Shown here piece by piece: positions 11,150 to 21,900 of a DNA stretch of 64,000 bases. The DNA lies in assembly GCA_037447655.1 (NCBI GenBank), contig JBBHKE010002397.1, positions 5,891 to 69,890 on the forward strand. The letters run 5' to 3'. This stretch comes from Zygnema cylindricum (Eukaryota; Streptophyta; Zygnematophyceae; Zygnematales; Zygnemataceae). Numbering within the stretch: position 1 is the first letter of the stretch; every line of letters begins with the position of its first letter. The notes below the pieces were generated by a model. It saw nothing but the letters and a program-made list of their open reading frames with translations, made no database searches and was not told the origin of the DNA. A program made the translations under genes and the position numbers.

Positions 11150-11929
11150 GGGTGTGTCCCCATGTGCATAAGTAAGGGTTTTTTCCTGTCGTTTTGCTGT
11201 AAAACTTAGCGCCGTATTGCCTAAGTTGCAACCGTACGAAGGAATCGCAAATTTGTAGAGTACAATTTGCGTCATCCTTGAACTTAGGATGTACGAAAAG
11301 TTGTCGTCTTGTGCTTTTCGACCCACTTCGACGACCAAAAACGTCATCTTCAACCTTATCTTTAAAACACATGCGCGATGTGATTTAAAATTAGGTTTTT
11401 TCGATTGACAAATAGGAACATACTTTCGCACGTGCCGAAAATTTGGACAAAAATCCTACGATTTCCAAGGACAAAGAAAAGTACATAGTTCGCTATGTTT
11501 TGTCCGTTTGCGTTCTAATACGACAAAGACAAGTACACAATTTGTTTGGATTTGTCCGTTTTCGTCTAGTACGAATTTCTTTTTTTGCAGGGGTCTTCAA
11601 ATTCCGATGCCATTTCACGTCGAGCGGACAGGCGACGCGAAGACAAAGCGTATCTTCTTCGACCATGAAATTGCACAGGCTGGAAGGCGCTACGTCTACA
11701 ATGTCACGGTAAGACATGCGACGTCACACGCAGGTACAAAAAACAACGTGCGACCACAGATTGTAGACGTTGACAACCGTCACAGGTACTGTCGACGTAT
11801 ACAATCGTCACAAGCGTAAGTTACGATTTCGTCCTTACAGACATAGGGACACTTGAACACCGGGTCCGGCGGATCCGCGCTAAAATACAAAGTAATTTCG
11901 CTAAGTTACAAGTACATGGGGACACACCC
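11150..11929. mobile_element. PIF/Harbinger-like MITE (family 1), copy 2
   Basis: 780 bp with ends GGGTGTGTCCCCATGT and ACATGGGGACACACCC, flanked by TAA (11147-11149, 11930-11932). It has the same orientation as copy 1 and is clearly the same family, but diverged by eye at many sites, so the two came from separate insertions. It carries the equivalent 118-bp exon-like block at 11591-11708. Confidence 0.82.
11591..11708 (+). other. Exon-like block in MITE copy 2
   Basis: The same length (118 bp) and the same splice-like boundaries (TTTTGCAG, GTAAGA) as the block in copy 1. Roughly twenty substitutions separate the two and none is an indel. The open frame reads GLQIPMPFHVERTGDAKTKR and so on. 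Equal length despite divergence hints at past constraint. Confidence 0.4.
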
Positions 11930-12271
11930 TAAGTTCTCTCACCGTGGAGCTCACATAACGACAAAAAGTTACTGTCTGCAACCATTTTATTTACATGTGG
12001 TCGCCGCAGTTTTGTTACCGTAAACGCTCGCCGGCCGTGTGAATTGCTAACTTTATTATGACGGTCGACGTCCGCAAGCGCGGCAAAATTTTAAGCGGTT
12101 GAAACAATATTATGAAAGTCAAAGATGTCCAACCGATTGACCGTCAAATTCATACTTAACGGTACTTTATTTGTACCAATGTGTACTTCAAACGTACTCT
12201 TTTTGACAAAACGACGTAAGTGACTGTGCGCAACCAAAACAGTCACTGTCATGATCAATTCCCTAATTTAA

Positions 12272-13093
12272 AATAGCTAAATATTGTAAAATGTTGACGC
12301 TAAATAATTCACTAACTCTACGGGCTGCGTCATTTACGTTTTGAAGGAGTTATATGCCAGTTGTTAGGGCGTGGGCTGGAACGGCGCCTGGACGTGTTAC
12401 TGTGTTTCCATCGTGCGAATCCAGTTTCTGAACGCGATGCGGGTTTTGACCAGGTATTCTTGCAGAAAAGCTGCCGGCTATCGCTATTACTTTAAGCGCG
12501 TCAAAGTTCTGACGGTCATTGTCGAAACGGTGAAGTTTCCGTACCTATCTGTACGAATTCTGATTGAAAAAGAGTGAAATGACGTATGCCAGTATCATTT
12601 CCCTACAGTTACATGTCCACAAATTCCTAGTATCTGGGCCTGTTCACGTTAAACACTGAACTGCGATGCCCAACCATACATTCGTTGTGCATCTTGACGC
12701 TTGACGGGACATTGTTTGTGAATTTATAGTGACGTGGTAGTAAACACGCTTGAAGATTTGCCCAACAACCGACACCAATCAATTTGCAGCCTGTTCCTAT
12801 GACTTTAAATGACGTGGCGAGGCACATCGCACACGCTTGAAGATTCACCATGATGCGACTTCCAATCATAACTCCCTGTTATTGTCACGTGGTACGTAAG
12901 TGAAATCACTTTATCCGCGCGCATTGAGTACCGCCGAGCCTTCGATCATCTCGCGGTCTGCACTTTGGATCAGTTTTTGGCCACATGGAAGGGGAATCTG
13001 GTCGTAATTTGTCAGCTTTGTGAGACATAAGGTTGCAGACAATCCACAAAATCGAGCGAAGAATTTCAGTTAGAGTCCAGGTGTCGAACTCAC
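12272..13093. other. Intergenic stretch, nothing recognised
   Basis: Contains only short open frames (12371-12577 plus, 12627-12869 minus) with no recognisable domain, and no terminal repeats that I could pair. Confidence 0.5.
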
Positions 13094-13379
13094 TACACCG
13101 TGAATCGTTATTAGCGTTTAGAAATTATTAGTGCTAATATTTTATTAGTGTTATCAATGCTAGTTTGAGTTTTGCATCATTTCAAAATAAAAAATTTTAA
13201 TTTTAATTGATCCATAACGCTGATTTAGGTACACCTGATCTGCCGTAATTATATACATAGTAAAATAGGTAGAAGTACAAAATATGACAATCCGTACAGC
13301 GTCGCGTCCTTTTACTATAATTAATCCATAATTATAATTTGGGTTTCCGGGTTAATAATTAATACGCCGTTCATACTTA
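13094..13379. repeat. Mariner-like repeat copy, one end only
   Basis: Begins TACACCGTGAATCGTTATTA and continues for about 285 bp to TTAATACGCCGTTCATA. It aligns by eye with copies starting at 34213 and 35030. The inverted partner end is not visible before the next repeat, so this copy is truncated. Confidence 0.65.
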
Positions 13380-14590
13380 GGGTAAAGTTCCATCATACGT
13401 TTCTGTAATTGTACGGCAAACTCTACAGACTGGGTCGATTGAGTCGATGTTCCATCACGTAGAGTCTGTAAGCCACGTGTTCTAAAATGAATGGTGCCAC
13501 GCAAGATACGATCCGATATTGAATATCTTTTAGATTTTAAACAACGACAAACTTAGCTTCAAATCCTAGTTGTCCCGTGCGCATAATACGCACGAAACGA
13601 ACGCACGAATACTACGCACGATACGCATTTAACGATGAAAAAAATGTTATAAAATGCGTACCTGACTATGTAACCGTACTTTTTTGTACATTTGCGTATT
13701 GTCTTCGTACAATTCAAAACTTTAAGGGTTATTAAGGGGGGTTTGAGGAATTTTAGGCTGTATTCTCGTGCATTCTCATATATTTTTGTCAAACAACCAA
13801 CTTTTATTCGTACATCTACGTACATTGTTCTTATGTTTTTGTAATTTGACGGTTATTGTTTTGAGATGTTTAGGGTACATTTTCGTACGTTTTCATAAAT
13901 TTCAGTTATACGGACTTACATCTTTCGTACATATAGGTACAACGTCCGTATATTTTAATACTTTTAGGGTTACTAAAGAGGGTATTTTAGAGTGTTTAGG
14001 GTACTTCCCGTGCATTTCGTACATTCCGGTAAATGACAATACAACGTCCTTACATTATTCGTACTCTAAGGTTTTTTAGGGTACACCTTTCGTACAATGC
14101 CGTACATTTCCGTATGTTTTTCGTACGTTCTAGGATTTTTTAAGGATTTTTTAGGGTTGAGGGGACGGTTTCCGTACGTTTTCGTACATCGTACAACGAA
14201 AACTAACGAACGCTACGAAAGTAACGAATACTACGTAAAAAAGTCAAAATTCGTACGAATAGGACAACTAGGCTTCAAATCTTCACTTTCGTACCATGTA
14301 CATGCGTACGAAGTAATCATACAACAGAACTTTAAAACTTTTTGCAGACGCCAATCTGTATGCCAGCTCATGTTTTAGGGTTTCTGTTTTCGAAAATATT
14401 CAAATAACGAAAGTCGTTTGAGAGAAATAGTGTGACGAACAAAAGCTACAAAAAATAGCGTGACGAAAGAATGTTATGAAATTTCGTTTTTTTTTCGGTT
14501 GTATTTTGTAAAGCGCAAGTCATGTGCAAATATTAAGATTTTTCGTTGGTTTTCCATCATGACACGTAGCTTAATCGTCCAGCGTGTCAC
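13380..14590. repeat. CGTAC-rich intergenic tract
   Basis: Starts with GGGTAAAGTTCCATCATACG preceded by TTA, a match to the left end of the element at 6287, but no right end was found. From about 13660 to 14310 CGTAC recurs at least fifteen times amid TTTTAGGGTAC-type phrases. Short open frames here (13559-13825, 13768-14079, 14097-14378) look compositional. Confidence 0.5.
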
Positions 14591-14656
14591 AATTTTTTTT
14601 TTTCTGTATCTGCCAGCCCACCTCCTCGAGGTGGGTTGACAGTTACAGAAAAAATT
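14591..14656. repeat. Short near-perfect foldback (hairpin)
   Basis: Poly-T, CTGTA, CTG and CA are followed by CCCACCTC, a 3-nt loop and GAGGTGGG, then the inverted counterpart ending CAGTTACAGAAAAAA. The stem is about 30 bp with a few single mismatches. It ends 11 bp before the LTR of CopB. It may be a tiny MITE. Confidence 0.7.
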
Positions 14657-14667
14657 GAAGCGAACTT

Positions 14668-15681
14668 TGCAAACTACAAAATTCAGGAAGCCTCTAGATA
14701 GTTATTAACTTACCCACTTTCAATGGAAATCACTGCTACCCAAACACACAAGCAGACAATCTGACTGCACCCTTGTGGAGCCTAGACTCCCATGAGTCCG
14801 TGGGAAAAAAAATCTCTGTAAACGCCCAACCAGGCGATAAGTTATGGGGTGGCAAAGATGCCTATTTTATACAAACCCTCAAGGGGAGAGGTGACTATAA
14901 AAACACTAAGTCGTGATTCCCTCTAATAACTCCTATCTAGTGAAGTACGGACCAATTATATTGCTGTACCGTACCAAAAAGTACTACTGCCGGTGTACCT
15001 TTTGTACGACAAATGTACGACTATGCTATTACGTGGACGCTTGCCCTATTTTTACTCGTCCACATGTTCCTCGGAATTCTCGCGACCAAATGTGATCTCT
15101 CCACGTGGCGCCAAGTCATGCCATGTCAAAAAAAGCCAAAGTGACCACTCCGGGATTTCGGCGATGATGTGCGCCGTTGGATATGAACCGAATTGCAATC
15201 TCAACCGTTATAAATACTTGCGCAATATTTGTTTCGTTGTCGAAATAAAATGCGTGGTATCCGTTTCGAAATACTATCGTACTTCGTACTTTACAAAACT
15301 GTATCTATGCACGTCGTATACAGTTTTAGTTAAATGAATTTGTTCACTCTTAAATAAATATATATCTATCTTACCCTATAGCATTTAGCATTGGTCATAG
15401 TCTAATAGGATAAAACTGACCGCTACCGGCCAACTTGACGGACGTCAAGTACCGGGATCAAGTCATGGGTCCGTCAGGTTTCTTTTTAGTAACCTACTAA
15501 AAATAACTGCTTGTTGAACTAAGGCAGCCATGGTTCAACCCTCTCTCTATCCTTCAGTGACTACAACAAGTATAGGGGCTAGAGAGAGGAGGTGGAGGCA
15601 GGATGTCCGTCCTTTTCATTTTCCTTTTATACTAACATATTAACCCCTAAAATATACTATAGAAATCTATTAATTTCAACA
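14668..15681 (-). repeat. CopB 3' LTR
   Basis: Minus-strand LTR beginning TGTTGAAATTAATAG and ending TTTGCA. It lacks about 19 bp present near the corresponding end of the 5' LTR, including the segment with the gag start. A polypurine tract (AAATAAGGGGAG on the minus strand) lies next to it at 15682-15693. Confidence 0.85.
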
Positions 15682-17840
15682 CTCCCCTTATTTTTTAGTC
15701 TAATTTTAACTTCAGTTTTAGTCCAAATTTTTCTCTGCAATATTTCAATTTAGGAGAGGGTACTGGTTTTGTCATCATATTAGCCACCATTTCCTCATCA
15801 GATTTATATATAAGATTCACAATTTTATATTCAACTTTTTCCCTCACAAAACTCAATCGTCTAAGATCATCAATCCTCCTTCCACACTCCCATCACTTAC
15901 TTTTTTCAAGTCCATTGGAGTGGTACAATTGTTAGCCTTTTCCATCTGGAATTTCTCAAGCATATTACCTATTGCTTCTTTCTGAGTAAGTCTGATAATC
16001 TTTTCCCCCTATCTCTCTCTATTTGGATCCCAAAATGTATCTTGCCTCACCTAAATCCTTCATAAGATCTTTCTTTAGCGCATTAATCTTTTCCAAAGAT
16101 TTACTCAACAGAAGCAGATCATCCACATAAATTGCAATAAAAATGACACCATTTTCATCTTCAAACATATAGATAGAATGGTCAAAACTAATCCGGATAT
16201 ATCCCAGACCGGTGAGAAAATCATCTAGTTTCTTGTTCCATTGTCAAGGAGCTTGCTTCAGTCCATATAAGGACTTTATGAGCCTGCAGACTTTGCTCTC
16301 TTCTCCTTCTTCCACAAATACCTCTGGTTGCCTCATGAAAATCTCTTCCTTTCACTCACCATTAAGAAAAGCAGTTTTAATATCCATCTGGTGTATTTCC
16401 ATGTCTTCGGCTGCTGCCAGACTGAGGAGAATCCTTACTGATGGGAATCAAACAACTGGAGCAAAAGTCTTCTCATAGTCAATCCCCTCTTTTTGGATGA
16501 ACCCCTTTGCTACCAATTGAGCCTTATATCTCTCAATAGTATTATCCGGGTTTAGATTTAGTTTAAACATCCATTTACAGCCAATCGGTTTTTTGTCCAG
16601 AGGACAGTCCGCTAGTTCCCAAGTATTTGCTTCCATGAAAGAGGCCATCTCATTATTTATGGCTCTAATCCATCTGTCTTTCTCCGGACTGTTTATTTCC
16701 TCCAAGTATGACTGAGGCTCATCTGCGTGAGATAGGTTAGTTACCTTGTGAGCCGCCTGTTTTTCCTGGATCCTTTTGCTGCTCCTTCGCCCCCACTCAA
16801 ACTTCGAAGCTGGGATGTAGGGAAGTCTTGGATTTCTCTTTACTGTCTTATCGGCTCCCCTATCCATGGAAGCCGGTTTCGGTCCCTCCTCTTCTGTCTC
16901 CTCGAAGTCTATAGGAATATGTGAGGTTATAGGAATATGTGAGGTTTCCGGTGGATTGCCTGTGTCTTGGATCTCCCCTAAATCTGAAATCCCTGTTCTA
17001 CTCATGTCCCTTTCGGAAGGATGGAGTCCTCCTCATTTCTAGCCTCAAATCTGATTCTTATCTTTTTGGTATATTTAAAAAGGTCAAATGACTTCCCTTC
17101 ATCCATGACAACTAGGTGTTTGACCAGAATGATATCTCTCTTTGCTAAGTCATAGACTTTATATCCCTTGACATCCTCATCATATCCTACAAAGTATCCG
17201 GTTTTCCCTTAGCATCTAGTTTCCAGTTTTTCTTATCCGTGTCAAGACTGTAAACTTGGCTACCGAATACTTTAAGGGTGAGAGATATCTGGTTTCTTTC
17301 CCACCCATCTCTCATAAGGTGTTAATCCTTTTACAACTGAGGTAAGGACTATATTCTCAATGTATTTGGCACAGTTGATGACCTCTACACAAAATCTCTT
17401 TCCTATTTTCTTGTCGGCCAACATACTACATGCACTATCTCCTAGTGTTCGGTTCAACCTCTTAGCTACCCCATTTTGTTCCGGGTTATATGGTACGATT
17501 TTCTGGTGCTGAACTCCCTTATTTCTCAAGCATTCCTCAAACTGGTTAGAGGTATATTCCCCCCCATTATCACTCCCTATCCTCTTAAAAGGGGTTCCAT
17601 GCAACTTCTCACCCCAAGTTTTATATTATTTGAAGTAAGTTGATTTTTCAGACTTTGTTTTTACGAAGTAGACTCTAGAGTATCTAGACCAGTTATCGGT
17701 TATTGTCATTATAAACCTCTTTCCTCCAACCGAAGGCACTTTTGCAGGTCCCCAAATATCTGTGTGGACTAGATCTAGTACTTTCTCACCTCTATATGTG
17801 GCGGCTTTGGGAAAGGGAAGTCTGTGAGCCTTACCTTGAG
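15682..17840 (-). pseudogene. CopB pol, 3' portion (integrase core, RT; RNase H deleted)
   Basis: On the minus strand, 17272-17840 encodes the integrase core (DIWGPAKVPS, SDNGGEYTSNQF, EQNGVAKRLNRT). 16448-17005 encodes the linker and RT N-terminus (WELADCPLDKKPIGCKWMF, GIDYEKTFAPVV), ending at TGA 16448-16450. The remainder of RT follows to about 15870, including YVDDLL-type sequence near 16110. At about 15863 the sequence jumps from the RNase H C-terminus (FVREKVE-like) to the RT tail, so some 540 bp including the RNase H core are missing compared with CopD. Not functional. Confidence 0.85.
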
Positions 17841-17841
17841 C

Positions 17842-18889
17842 GAAACTCTGAGACCTCCATAAGTCCTCAGAGTGGACAGCTTCCAAGAAGCCTCTAGGAT
17901 AATCCTGACCCCTTTGTGTTTAAGCAAAAATAACTGCCACCCTGGCAGACAAAAACTCTTACCAACTTCACCCCTGTGAAGACAAGACTCCCCTGAGTCG
18001 ATAGCAAAAAGAATCTCTGAATTTGCTCCCTTGAGCAGTAAGTTATGGAGGGTCAAAGTTGACCTTTTGTACAGAAGCTCTCTGGGAGAGGGGGTCCTAT
18101 CTTCTAATTTTTCTAAGTCCTATCTCTCTCACAGACTCTATCTACTGATGTACGGAACCATTCAGAATTGAGTTCCGTACGTAAAAGTACAGCTGCCGTT
18201 GTACTTTATGTACGGACATTGTACGACATGGCCAAAATGTCGACACATGTCAAATCCGGATTCGGTGCCATAATCTCCGGAGATTCCACAATCCAACGGA
18301 ATTTCGCCACGCGTCATCCGATGTGGCGATGGCCACAAACCGCCAAAATCTTCCTTCGCGATCTCGGCGCTAATCCCGGCCGTCCGATTAAATTCGGCTT
18401 TAATCGTAGCCGTAATAAATACATGCGCGGTATTTGTTTCATTTACGAAACAAATGCGCTGTACTGATTTTTGTCCGTACCGTAAGTCGTACATTATATA
18501 TTACTGGATCTATGTATCCCGTAATTCATTGCAGTTAAATGGTTTATCGCTTGTATACAAATGTAAATAATTATCAAACTATATGCTAGGTAACACTACC
18601 GCTAGATTAAACGGTTAAGGCTACCGGCTATTTCGTGTCTGCCGGCCGGCAGGTTCAAGGATCAAATCCTGCCGCCGGCACATACATTTTAATTAAATAA
18701 ATAAACCCTAATATAAAATTCCCGTAAACCTCAGGATAGCCAAGGTAGCCATGGCTCTAGCTTCCTCTCCAATTTCTCAGTGACTGCGACAAGTTTGAGA
18801 GTTGGAGAGAGAAGTTAGAGATAGACTGCCTCGACTTCTATATTTCTTTTCAGACCTAGAAAATACTAATAAAACCATTAGTTTCTACA
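17842..18889 (-). repeat. CA1 3' LTR
   Basis: Nearly identical to 23241-24289. On the minus strand it starts TGTAGAAACTAATGG. It has lost the last base at the CopB junction. It contains the conserved stem-loop with GGTTCAAGGATCAAATCC near 18652-18669. Confidence 0.9.
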
Positions 18890-18902
18890 CTCCCCTTATT
18901 TT

Positions 18903-21900
18903 CTAGTCAATCTTTAAATTCAGACCACACTTCTCCCTGCAAAAAATTAGCTTAGGGGAAGGCACAGGTTTGGTCATCATATTTGCTACCATCTCACTAT
19001 CTGGTCTGTACTCTAAACTGATTATTTTGTTTTCTACTTTCTCTCTAACAAAGCTGAGTCTGATGTCCATGTGTTTGGCTTTAAAATGGTGTTTAGGATT
19101 GGCAGAAATAGCGATTGCTGCCTGATTATCACAAAATATTTTCTGCACACCACTCTTAAGGTGACCAAGCTCAACAAGCAAAGACTTGACACACATCAAT
19201 TCTTTTACAGCAGAGCAAGAGGCCATATACTCAGCCTCCATGGTGGACTGAGCAATAACCTTTTGCTGTTTGCTACTCCAAAGCAAGCCCCATCACCCAC
19301 ATATAATACATATCCAGAAGTACATCTCCTCATCGGAGCATCACCATAACTGGCATCACTCCAAGTAGTGATGTCAGTATTCTCCCCACCCAAATGCAAC
19401 CATAGATCTCTAGTTCCTACCAAGTATCTAAGGACTCTCTTAGCTGCCTCCCAATTCTTCTTAGTGGGAGCATTTAGACTTCTACTCAGCACTCCTACAG
19501 CTGCAGCTAAATCCGGCCGGGTACAATTCATAAAATAGATTAGACTTCCCACTACTTGCCTGTAAGGAATAGTCTGCATGAACTTCTGTTCTTCAGGAGA
19601 TAATTCCTCGTCTAAGACTATGACTCCTTCTTCCTCACTCCCCTCACTTCCCTTCTTCAATTCCATTGGAGTTGTACAACTATTAGCTTTATCCATTTGA
19701 AATTTTTCAAGCATGTTCCCTATTGCTTCCTTTTGAGTCAATCTTATAATTTTTCTTTTTCGGTCTCTCTCTACTTGAATTCCCAAAATATATTTTGCTT
19801 CCCCCATATCCTTCATTTCAAATCTCCCCTTAAGATCGGTTTTCAGTTTATTAATTTTTTCCATTGATTTACTTAAAACAAGCAAATCATCAACATAAAT
19901 TGCAATAAATATAAAACCTTCCTCATCTTCGAAAACATAGATTGAGTGATCTGAGCTGATCCGAATATATCGTAGACCGGTAAGAAACTCATCAAGCTTC
20001 TTATTCCACTGTTGGGGCGCCTGTTTCAAACCATAAAGAGATTTAATCAGCCGGCATACCTTACTCTCCTCTCCTTCTTCCACAAACCCTTCGGGTTGTC
20101 GCATGAAGATCTCCTCTTCTAATTCTCCATGCAAAAAGGCTGTTTTGATGTCCATCTGGTGCACTTCCCTGTCTTCTGCCGCTGCTAAACTGAGAAGTAT
20201 GCGGACAGAGGGAAATCTGACCACCGGGGCAAAGGTTTCCTCGTAGTCAATTTCTTCCTTTTGTGTAAATCCCCTTGCCACTAATCTGGCCTTGTAGCGC
20301 TCGATTGTGTTATCTGGGTTCAGTTTTAGTTTGAAAACCCACTTACAACCGATTGGTTTTCGGTTAGGTGGACAGTCCACCAGCTCCCAAGTATCGGCTG
20401 CCATGATTGAAGCCATCTCCTCATTGATGGCTGTCTTCCACCGGTTTCTTTCTGGACAAGTCATCGCCTCTCGATAAGTTTGAGGTTCATCTTGATGAGA
20501 TAGTTTAGTTACCTTGTTATTAACCTGTTTTTCTTGCAGTCTTTTGCTACTTCTCCTCCCTCCCTCAAAATCTGAGGCCGGAATAGATGGTTCTCGTGGA
20601 TTCTTTCGAACAAACTCGGCTTCTCCCCTATCCCTTGATTCCGAATCAGTTTCCACCACGTCTTCCGCTTCGAGTAGAGTTGTCACTGGAGTTTCCACAG
20701 CCGAGTCCTTTTCGGTCTGATTTGTTCCTGCAAGAATGTCATCGTCTCTAAAACCTGGATAGTTAGGAAGCTCAAAGTCATCAGAATTTTCTGACTCAAA
20801 TCTGATTTTTACTGACTTTGTATATTTGAAGGGATCCACAGACTTTCTTTCATCCATAACTACTAGATGCTTTACTAAGATTATATCTTCTCTTTTTAGA
20901 TCATAAACTCTATATCCTTTAACATCCTCATCATATCCTAATAAGTATCCCGGTTTTCCTTTAGGATCTAGCTTCCAATTGGACCGATCAGTATCTAGAC
21001 TGAATACTTGACTGCCGAAAACCTTTAAATGAGATAAGTCTGGTTTCCGGCCTGTCCATCTCTCATAAGGTGTTTGATCTTTTACAGCTGAAGTAAGAAC
21101 TCTATTTTTGAGGTAATTAGCACAGTTCATTGCTTCTGCCCAAAACCTTTTTCCTATCTTCTTATCCGACAACATACTTCTAGCACTATCACTTAGTGTT
21201 CTATTTAACCTTTCAGCTACCCCATTCTGTTCAGGATTTTCTGGCATTGTCTTTTGGTGTTGAACCCCATCTTCCCTCAAAAAATCCTCAAACTGGTTAG
21301 AAGTATACTCTCCACCATTGTCACTCCTTACTCTCTTGATTGGAGTTTCATGGAGTTTTTCGCTCCATGCTTTATATTGTCTAAAACAGTCCTCAGCCTC
21401 TGACTTGTTTTTCAAAAAATATACTCGGGAATACCGAGACCAATCATCAGTTATAGTCATCATAAATCTCTTCCCCCCCGGTGAGGGCACTCTAGCTGGT
21501 CCCCAAATATCTTTGTGTACTAAATCTAGAAGTTTTTCTCCCTTGTAGGTGGCTGTTTTTGGAAAGGGTAATCTGTGTGCTTTACCTTGAGCACACCCAC
21601 TACAATCACTTATATCATCACTCTCACTGAACTGAATCCCTTCCACCACTCCCATTTTTTTCATCTCTCTTAACTTATCTAGATTCACATGCCCAAGCCT
21701 CTTATGCCACATCATAATATCATGAACACCAGCATAATAAAGTTTCTTCGTTTCATTACTTAAGATCAGCCTAAACATCCCATGGCTACCTTTCTCAGCA
21801 ATGAAATAGACATCCTCCTCAAAACTAGCAGTAAAGACTCCTTCCCTAGTGCTAGTGAAAAAACCCTTATCATCTAATACTGATGTAGAGATAAGGTTTT

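Larger units (their letters stand above)
8552..12263. mobile_element. Long-TIR DNA transposon II, same family as I, carrying three insertions
   Basis: Starts GGGAATTGATCATGACAGTG and ends with its inverted copy, flanked by a perfect 8-bp duplication TAATTTAA (8544-8551, 12264-12271). The left arm runs from 8552 to about 9136. The right arm begins near 10115 and is inflated by two 780-bp insertions. The core hosts a hAT-like insertion at 9303-9992. No transposase is visible. It lies 86 bp from the end of transposon I, with which it shares arm sequence. One 33-bp arm segment (11118-11150) is flipped relative to the left arm (8882-8914). Confidence 0.82.

Noticed and set aside
10197-11431. Paired minus-strand open frames (10197-10562, 11138-11431) similar to each other
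   Set aside because: They are similar because they lie in two copies of the same MITE. No transposase motifs.
13380-14590. Full-length Harbinger-like element starting at 13380
   Set aside because: Only the left terminus matches the element at 6287. No matching right end with TTA was found.
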